This document shows, in pieces, positions 35,904-46,610 of a stretch of 64,000 nt of DNA. Source of the DNA: an uncultured Pelagibacteraceae bacterium (GTDB lineage Bacteria; Pseudomonadota; Alphaproteobacteria; Pelagibacterales; Pelagibacteraceae); contig CACMNP010000001.1 of the NCBI GenBank assembly GCA_902615045.1, forward strand, positions 53,705-117,704, given 5' to 3'. How positions within the stretch are numbered: the stretch's first letter is position 1; every line of letters starts with the position of its first letter. Both the position numbers and the translations under genes were made by a program. The notes beneath the pieces were generated by a model that made no database searches, had not been told where the DNA came from, and worked only from the letters and a program-made list of their open reading frames with translations.

Positions 35904-37976
35904 TTATATTGCAGCTTGTTTAATTGATAACTTAACTTTTCCTCTATCAAAGCCAATTACTTTAACTTTAACTTCATCACCTTCTTTTACTACATCAGTT
36001 ACTTTGCCGACTCTTTTATCAGCAAGCTCTGATATATGAACAAGGCCATCTTGTTTTCCTAGGAAATTAACAAACGCACCAAACTCCATAATTTTCATTA
36101 CTTTTCCATTGTAAATTTTATTGAGTTCAGCTTTAGCAGTTAAATCTTTAATCATTTGCATAGCTTTGTTTCTTGATTCTTCATCTGGAGCAGCTACTGT
36201 AACTTCACCTTCGTCATTGATGTCGACTTTGGCACCAGATACCTCGACTATTTCTCTTATAGTTGCTCCACCTTTTCCAATGACTGTAGCAATATCTTTC
36301 TTATCTACAGTAATTTTCTCCATCTTAGGAGTATGTTTTCCAACATTTTCCCTTGATTTAGATAAAGCTTTATTCATTTCACCTAGAATGTGAATTCTTC
36401 CATCTTTTGCTTGTTTTAAGGCTTGCTCCATAATTTCAAATGTTATACCTGTAATTTTAATGTCCATTTGAAGAGATGTTATTCCATCTTTAGTTCCAGC
36501 AACTTTAAAGTCCATATCACCTAAATGATCTTCATCTCCAAGAATATCTGAAAGAACGCTAAATTCTTCTCCCTCTTTAATTAATCCCATTGCAATACCA
36601 GCAACTGGTTCTTTTATTGGCACGCCTGCATCCATCAAAGCTAAAGATGAACCACAAACAGTCGCCATAGAAGAAGAACCGTTTGACTCAGTTATCTCAG
36701 ATACAATCCTAAATGTGTAGGGAAAACTCTCTTTAGAAGGCAAAGAAGAATTTATTGCTCTCCAGGCTAATTTTCCATGACCTATTTCTCTTCTTCCGGT
36801 ACCTATTCTACCAGTTTCTCCAACAGAAAAAGGTGGAAAATTATAATGAAGCATAAACCTTTCTTTTTGTAATCCTTCAAGACTTTCTATTTTTTGCTCA
36901 TCATCAGATGTACCAAGTGTAGTTGTAACTATTGCTTGAGTTTCTCCTCGAGTAAACAAAGCAGAACCATGAACTCTTGGAAGAATTCCAACTTCACACA
37001 TAATTGGCCTCACATCTGCAAGACCTCTACCATCAATTCTATTTTTATTTTTTAGAATATCTGTTCTGACAATTCTTTTTTCTAAATTTTTAAGCTCAGA
37101 ATTTACGTCAAGATCGGTATAATTCTCATCTTCTTCATAAAGCTTTTTTGCTTTATCAGTTATTTCTGAGATTAAATTTGATCTTTCTTGTTTATCTTTT
37201 ATTGAAAATGCTTTTTTAAGTTCCTCGGTAAATTCGCTTTCCAATTTATTTTTTACTTCTGAAAGATCTTTTTTCTCAACTATCCAATCAGGTTTTTTGC
37301 ATTCTTTGGCTAGTTCCTCTATCATTTCAATTACTGGAACAAATCCTTCATGTCCGAACTTAACAGCATTTAACATTTCTTCCTCAGTTAAACCACTTGC
37401 CTCGGACTCAACCATTAAAACTGCATCTTTTGTTCCTGCTACTACAAGATCAAGTTTTGAGTCTTTAAGTTCTGCTTTAGTAGGATTAAGAATGTATTCC
37501 CCTTTAATAAAGCCAACTCTAGACGCACCAACAGGGCCTAAAAATGGCATTCCTGAAATTGCTAATGCAGCTGATGAGGCAATAATTGATAAAATATCTG
37601 CTTCATTCTCTTTATCGTAAGATATTACTGTTGGTAGTACCTGAACTTCGTTTTTAAATTCATCTGGGAAAAGTGGTCTGATAGGTCTGTCAATCAATCT
37701 TGAAATTAAAGTTTCACTATCCGTTGGTCTTGCTTCTCTCTTAAAATATCCACCTGGAATTTTACCAGCTGCGTAATATTTTTCTTGATAATTTACTGAC
37801 AACGGAAAGTAATCCATATCTGGATTAACTTTTTTAGCTCCGACTGCTGTTGCCAAAACAACTGTTTCTCCACATTGTGCTATGATAGCGCCATCTGCTT
37901 GTCTTGCTATTTTACCTGTTTCTAAACTAATCTTTTTTCCTGCTACTTCTATTTCTTTCTTTACAACTTTAAACAT
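35904..37976 (-). CDS. pnp: Polynucleotide phosphorylase
   Basis: A 3-prime exoribonuclease of 690 residues that phosphorolyses RNA. Two RNase PH domains flank a helical linker (first: [21 protein letters not shown]; second: [38 protein letters not shown], with catalytic [19 protein letters not shown]). A KH domain ([16 protein letters not shown]) and an S1 domain ([18 protein letters not shown]) follow. It starts next to the rpsO stop; the rpsO-pnp pair is universal in proteobacteria. Confidence 0.97.
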   Translation of the reverse strand: MFKVVKKEIEVAGKKISLETGKIARQADGAIIAQCGETVVLATAVGAKKVNPDMDYFPLSVNYQEKYYAAGKIPGGYFKREARPTDSETLISRLIDRPIRPLFPDEFKNEVQVLPTVISYDKENEADILSIIASSAALAISGMPFLGPVGASRVGFIKGEYILNPTKAELKDSKLDLVVAGTKDAVLMVESEASGLTEEEMLNAVKFGHEGFVPVIEMIEELAKECKKPDWIVEKKDLSEVKNKLESEFTEELKKAFSIKDKQERSNLISEITDKAKKLYEEDENYTDLDVNSELKNLEKRIVRTDILKNKNRIDGRGLADVRPIMCEVGILPRVHGSALFTRGETQAIVTTTLGTSDDEQKIESLEGLQKERFMLHYNFPPFSVGETGRIGTGRREIGHGKLAWRAINSSLPSKESFPYTFRIVSEITESNGSSSMATVCGSSLALMDAGVPIKEPVAGIAMGLIKEGEEFSVLSDILGDEDHLGDMDFKVAGTKDGITSLQMDIKITGITFEIMEQALKQAKDGRIHILGEMNKALSKSRENVGKHTPKMEKITVDKKDIATVIGKGGATIREIVEVSGAKVDINDEGEVTVAAPDEESRNKAMQMIKDLTAKAELNKIYNGKVMKIMEFGAFVNFLGKQDGLVHISELADKRVGKVTDVVKEGDEVKVKVIGFDRGKVKLSIKQAAI

Positions 37977-38225
37977 TTACTTCCTTAAATTTAATTTTGA
38001 TATTACTTCTTTATAAGACTCCATTTTATTTTTCTTTAAATAGTCTAATAATTTTTTTCTTCTGTTTACCGCTCTTAAAAGTCCAACAGATGAATGTTTA
38101 TCTTTTTTGAACTGTTTAATATGTTTCGACAAGTTCTCGATTTTTTCTGTTAGTTGAGCAACTTGAACTTCTGAAGAACCAGTGTCCTTGTCATGGATTG
38201 CTAGTTCTTTTGCTTTATTTACCAT
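37977..38225 (-). CDS. rpsO: Small ribosomal subunit protein uS15
   Basis: An 82-residue 30S protein that binds the 16S rRNA three-way junction. HDKDTGSSEVQVAQLTEKI and DKHSSVGLLRAVNRRKKLLDYL are the S15 signature blocks. It is about seven residues shorter at the N-terminus than E. coli S15. The truB gene that usually precedes it is absent; rbfA is 9 bases upstream. Confidence 0.96.
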   Translation of the reverse strand: MVNKAKELAIHDKDTGSSEVQVAQLTEKIENLSKHIKQFKKDKHSSVGLLRAVNRRKKLLDYLKKNKMESYKEVISKLNLRK

Positions 38226-38234
38226 TTTTTTTCC

Positions 38235-38600
38235 TTACTTATTTGTTTGTTTGATTAAATTTTCAATTTTTTCTGCATAATCAAAAGAGTCATCTTTTAC
38301 AAAAAATAGTTTTGGTAAAAACTTCATTACTATTTTTTTTGATAAAACTTTTCTTATTACAAATGAAAATTCTTTTAATTTAGTAACGACCTCTTCAGCG
38401 TCTTTTCCACCCAAAGGCATTACAAAAATTTTTGCTGTTTTTAAATCTGGAGACATTCTAACTTCAGTCACTGTTATTTCTTTTGTAGATAAATTTGGTA
38501 GTTTTGCTTCATCTCTGATAAATAACATTCCTAATGCTTGTTTAATCATTTCGCCAACTCTTAACTGTCTTTGAGTAACGGGTCTTCCTAGATTAGTCAT
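38235..38600 (-). CDS. rbfA: 30S ribosome-binding factor A
   Basis: A 121-residue KH-like cold-shock maturation factor for 16S rRNA. QRQLRVGEMIKQALGMLFIRDEA, ITVTEVRMSPDLKTAKIFVMPLGG and LRKFLPKL-like KFLPKLFFVKDDSFDYAEKIENLI are family-typical. Its start codon overlaps the infB stop by one base. Confidence 0.94.
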   Translation of the reverse strand: MTNLGRPVTQRQLRVGEMIKQALGMLFIRDEAKLPNLSTKEITVTEVRMSPDLKTAKIFVMPLGGKDAEEVVTKLKEFSFVIRKVLSKKIVMKFLPKLFFVKDDSFDYAEKIENLIKQTNK

Positions 38601-40819
38601 TATATTGTTCTCTCTGTAATTGTCGAATTATATACTTCAATTACGTCATTTTTCTGGAAATCAACAAAATCCTTAAGTGTTATTCCACACTCTAAACCAG
38701 CAGACACCTGCTTAGTTTGATTTTTTTCTCTGAATATTGATCCAATTTTTCCATTGAAAATTATAGCTCCATCTCTAATAACCCTTGCACTAGAGTCTTG
38801 AGTAATTTCTCCATCTGTTACTTTGGAACCAGCAACTTTGCCTACTTTTGAAACTTTAAATATTTCCAATATCTCTGCTGTTCCAATTATTTTTTCGTCT
38901 ACTTCTGGAGTTAATAGACCAGACATTTTACTTTTTATGAAATCTAAAACCTCATAAATAATATTAAAGTTGGATATTGAAATCTTTTCTTGTTCAGCTC
39001 TTTTTTTTGCCTCTTTACTAGGTTTTACATTGAAGGCAATAATTACAGCATTAGATGCTTTAGCTAATGTAACATCAGTTTCTGTAACCATACCAATGTC
39101 CGATAAGAGTATTTTTGGCTTTACCTCATCATGTTTAATTTGATTTATTGCATTTTTTATTGCTTCCGAAGATCCGTGAACATCTGATTTTATAATAATA
39201 TTTAGTTCCTCAGATGATGTATCATTAAATGCTGAGTCTTGTGTTACAAATGACAATGGGTTTTTACTATCCTTTGCTTCCTGAATTCTTCCATCACATA
39301 AAGATTTTGCCTCTCTTTCACTTTTCAATACAATAAAATCATCTCCCGATTTTGATGCTCCATTAATACCTAATATTTCAATTGGTGTTGCGGGTTCAGC
39401 TTTTTCAATTTGTTTACCTTGATCATTTATTATAGCTCTCACCTTTCCCCATTTTAAACCACTTACAAAATAATCGCCTTTTTTTAAAGTTCCTGCAGTG
39501 ATAATTACGTTTGCAATTGGCCCTCTTCCAATATCGATTTTAGACTCTAAAACTATGCCTTTTGCATCAGTATCAAAATCAGTTTTCAAGTCGAGTATTT
39601 CAGCTTGTAAAATAATGCTCTCAACTAATTTATTTAAATTTTTTTTTGTTTTTGTTGAAATCTCCACCATCAAAGTATCTCCTGATAAATCTTCGGCAAT
39701 CAACTCATATTCTAAAAGTTGATTTTTAATTTTTTGTGGATCTGCTTCTGGAAGATCACATTTATTTATTGCTACAACAATTGGTACTTTTGCAGCTTTT
39801 GCATGTTTTATTGACTCGATTGTTTGTGGTTTTACACCATCATCAGCTGCAACGACAAGAATAACTATATCCGTTAATTTTGAACCTCTTGCTCTCATTT
39901 CAGTGAATGCTGCGTGGCCTGGAGTATCGATGAATGTTATTTTATTTTTTCCTTGTATGATCTGATATGCACCAATATGTTGAGTAATACCTCCAAATTC
40001 ACCAGAAACAACATTTGCTTTTCTTAACACATCTAAAACTGATGTCTTACCATGATCGACATGACCCATAACTGTTACTATAGGAGCCCTACTCTTTAAA
40101 TTTTGGGACTTTATTTCTTTAATTTTTTCTAAAATTTCTTCTGCTCTTTCTTCTTTAACCGGATTATGTCCAAATTCTTTTACTAAATACTCTGCAGTAT
40201 CTGCATCTATTGTATGATTAATCGTAACTGTAACTCCCATCTCCATCAAATGTTTGATTATACTACTAGATTGTTCAGCCATTCTATTTGCTAATTCCCT
40301 TATAGTTATTACCTCTGGTATATTAATATCTCTCTTAACTGGCTTAAAACTTTCTTTAGTCTCTTCTTTATGTAATAATCTATTTTCCTTTTGCTTCGCT
40401 CTTTTTAGCGAAGCTAAGCTTCTTGATCTTGTTCCGATATCATCTTCGTTTAAAGCGCGTGAAACTGTTAGCTTTAATTCTCTTCTCTTGCCACCTTGTT
40501 TACTAATTTTGTTTTCCTTTTGAGAATTTTCTCCTTTTAATCTTCTCGTTGCTCTTTGTTCTGCTAATTTCCTTTTTTCAAAATCTGAAGTTATGTGAGA
40601 TGGTGTTTTGGAAAAATTGGTTTTTTTTGGTATAAACGTATTTTGTGATTTATTTTCAATTGGTTTAGTGCCCCTCGGAAAATTTGGTTTAGCTCCGTAT
40701 CTTGATGATCTTTTTTCTATTACAACTGTATTCTTAGATTGGGATTTAGCTTGTTCAATACTATTAATTGTCTTCTTGGAGGCTCCAGAAATTGATAACT
40801 TTAATTTTTTCTTTTCCAT
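38600..40819 (-). CDS. infB: Translation initiation factor IF-2
   Basis: A 739-residue GTPase that places initiator tRNA on the ribosome. The N-terminal region is short and basic. The IF2-N element reads VITIRELANRMAEQSSSIIKHLMEMG. The G domain has VTVMGHVDHGKTSVLD (G1), FIDTPGHAAFTEMRARG (G3) and VAINKCDLPEADP (G4). The C-terminal domains 3 and 4 are complete. The start is 10 bases behind nusA; no ylxR/rnpM gene lies between them. Confidence 0.97.
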   Translation of the reverse strand: MEKKKLKLSISGASKKTINSIEQAKSQSKNTVVIEKRSSRYGAKPNFPRGTKPIENKSQNTFIPKKTNFSKTPSHITSDFEKRKLAEQRATRRLKGENSQKENKISKQGGKRRELKLTVSRALNEDDIGTRSRSLASLKRAKQKENRLLHKEETKESFKPVKRDINIPEVITIRELANRMAEQSSSIIKHLMEMGVTVTINHTIDADTAEYLVKEFGHNPVKEERAEEILEKIKEIKSQNLKSRAPIVTVMGHVDHGKTSVLDVLRKANVVSGEFGGITQHIGAYQIIQGKNKITFIDTPGHAAFTEMRARGSKLTDIVILVVAADDGVKPQTIESIKHAKAAKVPIVVAINKCDLPEADPQKIKNQLLEYELIAEDLSGDTLMVEISTKTKKNLNKLVESIILQAEILDLKTDFDTDAKGIVLESKIDIGRGPIANVIITAGTLKKGDYFVSGLKWGKVRAIINDQGKQIEKAEPATPIEILGINGASKSGDDFIVLKSEREAKSLCDGRIQEAKDSKNPLSFVTQDSAFNDTSSEELNIIIKSDVHGSSEAIKNAINQIKHDEVKPKILLSDIGMVTETDVTLAKASNAVIIAFNVKPSKEAKKRAEQEKISISNFNIIYEVLDFIKSKMSGLLTPEVDEKIIGTAEILEIFKVSKVGKVAGSKVTDGEITQDSSARVIRDGAIIFNGKIGSIFREKNQTKQVSAGLECGITLKDFVDFQKNDVIEVYNSTITERTI

Positions 40820-40829
40820 TTTTCATCTC

Positions 40830-42383
40830 TCAATCTTGATATGCGATATCTCTTGCAGACATAATTAAATCATCAGCTTCTTTTTTTGAAAGAGCAAAAT
40901 CTTCTAAATAGCCTTTAATTTTTACCCTTTCTCCTTTAACAACATCATATCCACCTGTTAACTCATCAGATGCCAAATCTGCAAAATCGTTTAGTGTTAA
41001 TATTTTTTGTTCTCCAAGTGTCACAAGCATTCCGGGTGTTAAGCCCTTATGATTAATTAAATCATTCTCTAATCCTAAATCTTTTATTCGTTTTGCTATT
41101 TCCTCTTGGTCTTTTTGATAAAATTCTTTAGCTCTTTCAATTAATTCTTTAGCAGTCTCTTCTTCTATGCCCTCAATTTTTATTAAAGCTTCAGGATCAC
41201 TATCTTTAATATCATCTATTGAGGAAAAACCTTCTGCTACAAGTAGCTGGCCTAATGTTTCATCTAGCTCTAAATTCTTAACAAAATTATCTGTTTTCTC
41301 TTTAAATTCAATTTGTCTTCTTTCAGAATCCTCTTGATCTGTCATAATGTTAATTTCATAATTCATTAACTTTGTTGCTAACCTAACATTTTGTCCTCTT
41401 CTACCAATTGCCTTACTTAAATTTTCCTCAGTTAAAATTACGTCAAGTTTTCTACTCGCCTCATCTACGTTAACTCTTTGAACTTCTGCAGGAGAAAGTG
41501 CATTAGCAACTACAACCGCTGGATCTTCTGACCAATTAACAATATCAATTTTTTCACCTTGAAGTTCGTTTACTACTGCTTGCACTCTGCTTCCTCTCAT
41601 GCCCACACATGCTCCAACTGGATCTAAAGATGTGTCAATTGCTTTTACACATATCTTAGCTCTACTACCTGGGTCTCTTGAAGATGATTTAATCTCAATG
41701 AGTCCATCATAAATTTCTGGAACTTCTTGAATAAAAAGTTTTTCCATAAATTTAGGGTGAGCTCTTGAAAGAAATATTTGTTGTCCTCTAGGTTCTCTTC
41801 TGACATCCAGACAATATGCTTTTATTCTATCTCCTGCTTTTATATTTTCTCTCGGAATCATCTCATTTTTTTGAATTATTGCCTCTGTTCTTCCAAGATC
41901 AACGATTACATTTCCAAATTCTAATCTTTTAACTATTCCACTTAAAATAGTATCAATCTTATCTTTAAAATCGTTATACTGCCTTTCTCTTTCTGCTTCT
42001 CTTACATTGAAACTTATTACTTGTTTAGCAGTTTGTGCAGCTATTCTCCCAAAATCAAAAGAAGGTAATGGTTGAAGCACCTCATCTCCAATTTGTTTTC
42101 CTTGATTATTTTCGTTAAGCTTTATCGCTTCATTAAGAGTTATTTCCAAATTTGAATTTTCTGGTTTTTCAACAATTACTAGTTTTCTAAATATTCCAAT
42201 TTCACCATTTTCCCTGTCAATTTCAACTTTGATTTCGTTTTCAGATCCAAACTTGGATTTGGCTGCTTTTGCAATACCATTTTCCATTGATCCTATGATT
42301 AATTCCTTATCAATAGATTTTTCTAAAGCTACTGCTTCAGCAATTCTTATCAATTCTAATTTATCTGCTCTTCTATTTAACAT
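40830..42383 (-). CDS. nusA: Transcription termination/antitermination protein NusA
   Basis: A 517-residue protein that binds RNA polymerase and regulates pausing, termination and antitermination. The N-terminal RNAP-binding domain is followed by an S1 domain (IDTILSGIVKRLEFGNVIVDL), KH1/KH2 (DPVGACVGMRGSRVQAVVNEL, LSKAIGRRGQNVRLATKL) and two C-terminal helix-hairpin-helix repeats, the form found in alpha- and gammaproteobacteria. An AGGA lies 11 bases before the ATG. A terminator-like hairpin sits immediately upstream; rimP is not in its usual place. Confidence 0.97.
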   Translation of the reverse strand: MLNRRADKLELIRIAEAVALEKSIDKELIIGSMENGIAKAAKSKFGSENEIKVEIDRENGEIGIFRKLVIVEKPENSNLEITLNEAIKLNENNQGKQIGDEVLQPLPSFDFGRIAAQTAKQVISFNVREAERERQYNDFKDKIDTILSGIVKRLEFGNVIVDLGRTEAIIQKNEMIPRENIKAGDRIKAYCLDVRREPRGQQIFLSRAHPKFMEKLFIQEVPEIYDGLIEIKSSSRDPGSRAKICVKAIDTSLDPVGACVGMRGSRVQAVVNELQGEKIDIVNWSEDPAVVVANALSPAEVQRVNVDEASRKLDVILTEENLSKAIGRRGQNVRLATKLMNYEINIMTDQEDSERRQIEFKEKTDNFVKNLELDETLGQLLVAEGFSSIDDIKDSDPEALIKIEGIEEETAKELIERAKEFYQKDQEEIAKRIKDLGLENDLINHKGLTPGMLVTLGEQKILTLNDFADLASDELTGGYDVVKGERVKIKGYLEDFALSKKEADDLIMSARDIAYQD

Positions 42384-42395
42384 AATTATTTATCC

Positions 42396-42421
42396 TAAAA
42401 AAAAATGGGCCGAAGCCCATT
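42396..42421 (-). terminator. TTCG-tetraloop terminator/attenuator in the nusA leader
   Basis: On the minus strand AATGGGC-TTCG-GCCCATT (complement of 42404-42421) is a stable UUCG hairpin followed by nine T. It lies about 57 bases past metK and its T-tract ends only 13 bases before the nusA ATG. There is no room for a promoter between it and nusA, so the nusA operon must be transcribed through it. Confidence 0.9.
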
Positions 42422-42444
42422 TTGAAATTCGATAATTTGATTGG

Positions 42445-42472
42445 AATATATTTATTTTTTTCTAATATTCAA
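42445..42472 (-). promoter_or_regulatory. Possible sigma-70 promoter upstream of the nusA terminator
   Basis: On the minus strand TTGAAT (complement of 42467-42472), a 16-base spacer and TATATT (complement of 42445-42450) precede the hairpin. A start near 42438 would give a leader of about 17 nt before the stem. The match is fair, not strong; transcription could also come from the metK operon. Confidence 0.4.
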
Positions 42473-42478
42473 CTTTAT

Positions 42479-43642
42479 TTAACTGCCAAATACATCTGAT
42501 TTATCTGTCTTTTCCCATGAAAATGAACCCTTATCATCTGGAATTCTTCCGAAGTGTCCATAGGCAGCTGTTTTTTCATATATGGGTTTATTAAGACCTA
42601 ACATTTCTCTTATCCCTCTGGGGCTTAAATCAAAATTTTCTCGTATTAGCTTTTCTACGTGCTTATTTTTTTGTTCGTCATTATCAAACAAATCGACGTA
42701 AATAGATAAAGGTTTCGATACTCCAATTGCATAAGCAAGTTGTATAAGACATTTATCAGCAATTTTAGACGCAACAACATTTTTTGCTAAATATCTAGAT
42801 GCATAGGCAGCAGATCTATCAACTTTTGTCGGGTCTTTACCTGAAAATGCTCCTCCACCATGTGGAGCAGCACCACCATAAGTGTCAACAATAATTTTTC
42901 TTCCAGTTAAACCACTATCTCCATCTGGACCACCAATCACAAAATTTCCTGTAGGGTTTACATAAATTTCTTTTTCATCCAACGAATTTAATAATTCTTT
43001 GGGTATTGATCTTTCAATATAAGGTTTAACTAAATCTCTTACGTCAGCTTGATTTACATCTGCTGAATGTTGAGTAGATATAACTACAGATTTAACTGAT
43101 GATGGTTTGCCGTCTTTGTATTGAATCGTTATTTGGCTTTTTGAATCTGGTTCTATATTTTTTAATTTTCCAGATTTTCTATCTTCCGCCATAAGTCTTA
43201 ATATTTTATGGGAATAATGAATAGGAGCTGGCATCAAAACATCAGTTTCATTACATGCGTAGCCAAACATAATACCTTGGTCACCTGCACCTTCATCTTT
43301 ATTTCCAGATGAGTCTACCCCCATAGCTATATCAGCAGATTGAGCATGTAAATGACTTTCGATTGAGGTTGCTTCTTTCCAAGTAAATCCTTCCTGATCA
43401 TAACCTATATCTTTGATGCAATGTCTTACTTTTTCTATTAAATCCTCTTTTTTAATTTCTGGACCTCTTACTTCACCAGCTAATACAACTTTGTTAGTTG
43501 TTGTTAATGTTTCACAAGCTACTCTCGATTGGGGTTCGGCTGCTAAATAAGTATCTACAACCATATCTGAAATTCTATCACAGACTTTATCTGGATGACC
43601 TTCTGATACCGACTCGCTAGTGAATAAGTAATCTTTTTTCAT
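42479..43642 (-). CDS. metK: S-adenosylmethionine synthetase
   Basis: A 387-residue enzyme that makes SAM from methionine and [23 protein letters not shown] is the N-terminal methionine-binding block, [12 protein letters not shown] the ATP-binding signature, and [19 protein letters not shown] the phosphate-binding block. It overlaps lnt by 4 bases (ATGA), so it belongs to the miaB-phoH-ybeY-lnt-metK operon and has no private leader for a SAM riboswitch. Confidence 0.97.
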   Translation of the reverse strand: MKKDYLFTSESVSEGHPDKVCDRISDMVVDTYLAAEPQSRVACETLTTTNKVVLAGEVRGPEIKKEDLIEKVRHCIKDIGYDQEGFTWKEATSIESHLHAQSADIAMGVDSSGNKDEGAGDQGIMFGYACNETDVLMPAPIHYSHKILRLMAEDRKSGKLKNIEPDSKSQITIQYKDGKPSSVKSVVISTQHSADVNQADVRDLVKPYIERSIPKELLNSLDEKEIYVNPTGNFVIGGPDGDSGLTGRKIIVDTYGGAAPHGGGAFSGKDPTKVDRSAAYASRYLAKNVVASKIADKCLIQLAYAIGVSKPLSIYVDLFDNDEQKNKHVEKLIRENFDLSPRGIREMLGLNKPIYEKTAAYGHFGRIPDDKGSFSWEKTDKSDVFGS

Positions 43643-45159
43643 TTATTCTCCCTAATTTTTAAAATCAAAATGAAAGTAATATAAATTAGAACAAAATAAA
43701 AGAAGATCTTATTGCTGTGTTTAGCAAAGTAAGTTTTATCAACACGTCTGATCTTATTTACATCAAAGTATCCTTTCTCGCTGATTTGTTTAGTAATCTG
43801 GCCTTTGGGATTGACAAAAGCAGATACTCCATTGTTTGTTGACCTAATAACATTTTTTCCTTCTTCAATTGATCTGAATATCGAATGAGATAAATGTTGG
43901 GCAGGCCCAATAGATTTACCAAACCAGCCATCCTCAGAAATATTTAATATGAAATCGTAATATTTTTTATTTGTATTAATTTTTCCTGAATAAATAATTT
44001 CATAACAGATAAGTGGGATAAATTTTAGTTGATCAATGTCGAAAATTTCCCTTTTATTATCAGCTGAAAATGGTTGATATCCATGGGTTACTTTTTTTAA
44101 CCCTACACTTTTGAAGAAATTTTCAAAAGGTAAAAATTCCCCAAACGGCACTAGTTTATTTTTGTTATATTTAAACAATAATTCAGTTTCATTATTTAAT
44201 ACGACTAAGGAATTGTAAATTTTATTTTGTTTAATAGTATTAATACCTAGTATAACTTTATGATTAATACTTAGTTTTTTTTTAAAAATATTTTTAAAAA
44301 ATTCTAGATCTTTAAAGTAAATACTAGTAATTATTCCCTCAGGAAAAATTAGAATTTTTTTTTCATCTTTATTTGGATCACTTAAAGTAATTAATTCATC
44401 AATATTTTTTCCTGTGTCTTGATTTGTTAAAAATCTTTCAATTGGTATATTTGGAGAGACAACTCGAATAATAGAACTTAAGTAATCATATTCTTTTTTT
44501 TCAAAATTTTTAATAATCAGGTTTCCATATAAAAAATTGATTACTACTAAAATTAAACTAAGACTTAAAATTAAAAACTTAGTTAGCCTTTTATATTTAA
44601 AAAAAAATATTACTGGTAATAAAAATATAGTTATTGATAATAAATTTAATGAATATGTGCCTATATAAGATAAAATTTGTAAAGAAGCTAAATTATTTGA
44701 AAGACTGAAAACTAGTAAATTCCAAGGAAAACCACCAAAAATAAAACTTCTTAGAAATTCAATTCCACCAAAAATAATTGAAAATATTAAAATTGATGAA
44801 ATTTTATTTTTTAAATTAAAAAAATTGCATACAAAAGTAACTAATCCATAAAATATTCCCAAAAATAGAGGGATTAATATTAATGCAAATGGAATAATAA
44901 ATTTAAAATTTACATCAAATGTCAAAGAATTTGTAATCCAATAAAGGTTAGAGATAAAATAACCAAATCCAAAGACCCAACCAACAAAAAATGAAATAGT
45001 TTTTTTATCTACATGATTAACTAATATATGAAGCAATACTGGAAGTGTTAAAAAATTAATAAATACTAAATTATAAGGTGGCAAACTAAATGACGTTATT
45101 ATACCTAAAAGTAAGCATATTAAAAATAGGTACACTTTATTTTCTAGAATAGAGTTCAA
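43639..45159 (-). CDS. lnt: Apolipoprotein N-acyltransferase
   Basis: A 506-residue inner membrane protein with about six N-terminal membrane helices and a periplasmic nitrilase-like domain. FPEGIIT carries the catalytic Glu, [15 protein letters not shown] the Lys, and [12 protein letters not shown] the Cys. A last membrane helix closes the protein. Lnt adds the third acyl chain to lipoproteins such as those encoded at 16366 and 56309. It overlaps ybeY and metK by 4 bases each. Confidence 0.95.
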   Translation of the reverse strand: MNSILENKVYLFLICLLLGIITSFSLPPYNLVFINFLTLPVLLHILVNHVDKKTISFFVGWVFGFGYFISNLYWITNSLTFDVNFKFIIPFALILIPLFLGIFYGLVTFVCNFFNLKNKISSILIFSIIFGGIEFLRSFIFGGFPWNLLVFSLSNNLASLQILSYIGTYSLNLLSITIFLLPVIFFFKYKRLTKFLILSLSLILVVINFLYGNLIIKNFEKKEYDYLSSIIRVVSPNIPIERFLTNQDTGKNIDELITLSDPNKDEKKILIFPEGIITSIYFKDLEFFKNIFKKKLSINHKVILGINTIKQNKIYNSLVVLNNETELLFKYNKNKLVPFGEFLPFENFFKSVGLKKVTHGYQPFSADNKREIFDIDQLKFIPLICYEIIYSGKINTNKKYYDFILNISEDGWFGKSIGPAQHLSHSIFRSIEEGKNVIRSTNNGVSAFVNPKGQITKQISEKGYFDVNKIRRVDKTYFAKHSNKIFFYFVLIYITFILILKIRENK

Positions 45160-45602
45160 TTTATTTTATTCAATTTTTTAAATATTAAATTTTCTTTTTT
45201 CTTCATTAAATAATAGTCTTTATTTTTTTTGTGATCATGTCCTAAGAGATGTAAATAACCATGTATCCACATTTTATCTAATTCATGATCAAAACTAGAT
45301 GATTTTGATCTTCTATTAATTATTTCAAAAGAAATTGCTATATCTCCTAAATATAATTTATTTTTTAATTTAACTTTTAAAGGAAAAGAAAGGACGTCTG
45401 TTGAAACGCTTTTATTTCTAAATTTTGAATTTAAATCTTTCATTTTTTTATTATTGGTAAGCATCAGAGTAAATTCTTGGTTTTTATTTTTAAATGCACT
45501 TAATTTAGATAATTTGTTTAATTTCTTTTTGAAGTAAATCTCTGGTTTTTTTAATTTTTTTTCCCAAATTTTTTTGTCTAGAACTATGTTGGCTTTAATC
45601 AT
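45156..45602 (-). CDS. ybeY: Endoribonuclease YbeY
   Basis: A 148-residue zinc metallo-RNase acting in 16S rRNA maturation and ribosome quality control. IHGYLHLLGHDH is the HGxLHLxGyDH zinc motif, and STDVLSFPL and LGDIAIS are the two other family blocks. It overlaps both neighbours; corC, often found between ybeY and lnt, is absent. Confidence 0.95.
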   Translation of the reverse strand: MIKANIVLDKKIWEKKLKKPEIYFKKKLNKLSKLSAFKNKNQEFTLMLTNNKKMKDLNSKFRNKSVSTDVLSFPLKVKLKNKLYLGDIAISFEIINRRSKSSSFDHELDKMWIHGYLHLLGHDHKKNKDYYLMKKKENLIFKKLNKIN

Positions 45603-46609
45603 TAATCTGAATTTTTATCAGAATAAGCCTTAACTATCTTAGAAACTAGAGGATGTCTTACTACATCAGTATGATCGAAATCTACAACAGATATCTCCTT
45701 TAAGTGACCAAGTAATTTTTTTGATCTATTTAAACCTGACATTGTTTTATTAGGTAAGTCAATTTGGGATGGATCTCCGTTAATGACTATTTTGGAATTT
45801 TCACCAATTCTTGTTAAAAACATTTTTATTTGAGTATCAGTAGCATTTTGTGCTTCATCAAGTATTGCAAAAGAATTTTTTAGGGTTCTTCCTCGCATAA
45901 AAGCTAGGGGTGCGATTTCAATATCTCCAACTTCTATTTTTTTTTGAATTTTTTCAAAATCTAATAGGTCATATAGCGAATCGTAAAGGGGTCTTAGGTA
46001 AGGATCAACTTTTTCTCTCATATCACCTGGTAAGAAACCTAATCTCTCACCTGCCTCTACGGCTGGTCTAGATAAAATTATCCGCTCTATTTTTTTATCC
46101 AGTAACATTGTTAAAGCAACTGCCACAGCTAAAAAAGTTTTACCAGTTCCCGCTGGTCCTGCAGAAATAACAATATCTGACTCTTTTAATGCGCTTATAT
46201 ATTTTTTTTGTTTCTCTGATCTTGGTATTACAGATTTTTTTGGAGTTTTTATTATGTATTCAACATTTCCACTTTTATTTGTAACTTTTTCATCAATCAT
46301 AAACTTGTTTACTGATGACTCTATATCCTTTTTTTCTAATGTTCCATTATTTAAAAATTGATCTACAAGAAATTGAATTGCATTCTTTATTATTTCATTT
46401 TTTTCAGGATTATTTTTTAATAAAATTGAGTTTCCTCTAGAGTAAATGCTGGTATTTGTAATTTTTTCTAATTCTTTTAAGTTATTATTAAATTCTCCTA
46501 AAACACCTAAAAGTAATTCATTGCTTTGAAATACAATACTTAAGGCATTATTTTCTGAATATACGTATTTTAAATCAGGATTAATTTTTGATTTTGCAAA
46601 ATTTTTCAA
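45602..46609 (-). CDS. phoH: PhoH-family ATPase (YbeZ-like)
   Basis: A 335-residue P-loop protein. GPAGTGKTFLAVA is Walker A, and SFAILDEAQNAT Walker B; ERLGFLPGDMREKVDPYLRPLYD is the PhoH signature. YbeZ works with YbeY in rRNA processing, and the one-base coupling of the two genes fits that. miaB lies one base upstream. Confidence 0.95.
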   Translation of the reverse strand: MKNFAKSKINPDLKYVYSENNALSIVFQSNELLLGVLGEFNNNLKELEKITNTSIYSRGNSILLKNNPEKNEIIKNAIQFLVDQFLNNGTLEKKDIESSVNKFMIDEKVTNKSGNVEYIIKTPKKSVIPRSEKQKKYISALKESDIVISAGPAGTGKTFLAVAVALTMLLDKKIERIILSRPAVEAGERLGFLPGDMREKVDPYLRPLYDSLYDLLDFEKIQKKIEVGDIEIAPLAFMRGRTLKNSFAILDEAQNATDTQIKMFLTRIGENSKIVINGDPSQIDLPNKTMSGLNRSKKLLGHLKEISVVDFDHTDVVRHPLVSKIVKAYSDKNSD

Positions 46610-46610
46610 A

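Noticed and set aside
36121-36393. Plus-strand 90-codon ORF inside pnp
   Set aside because: Antisense of the KH-domain region of PNPase, no ribosome site or family match.
43643-43700. SAM riboswitch in front of metK
   Set aside because: metK starts inside the end of lnt, leaving no leader; SAM riboswitches in this group are found at other genes.
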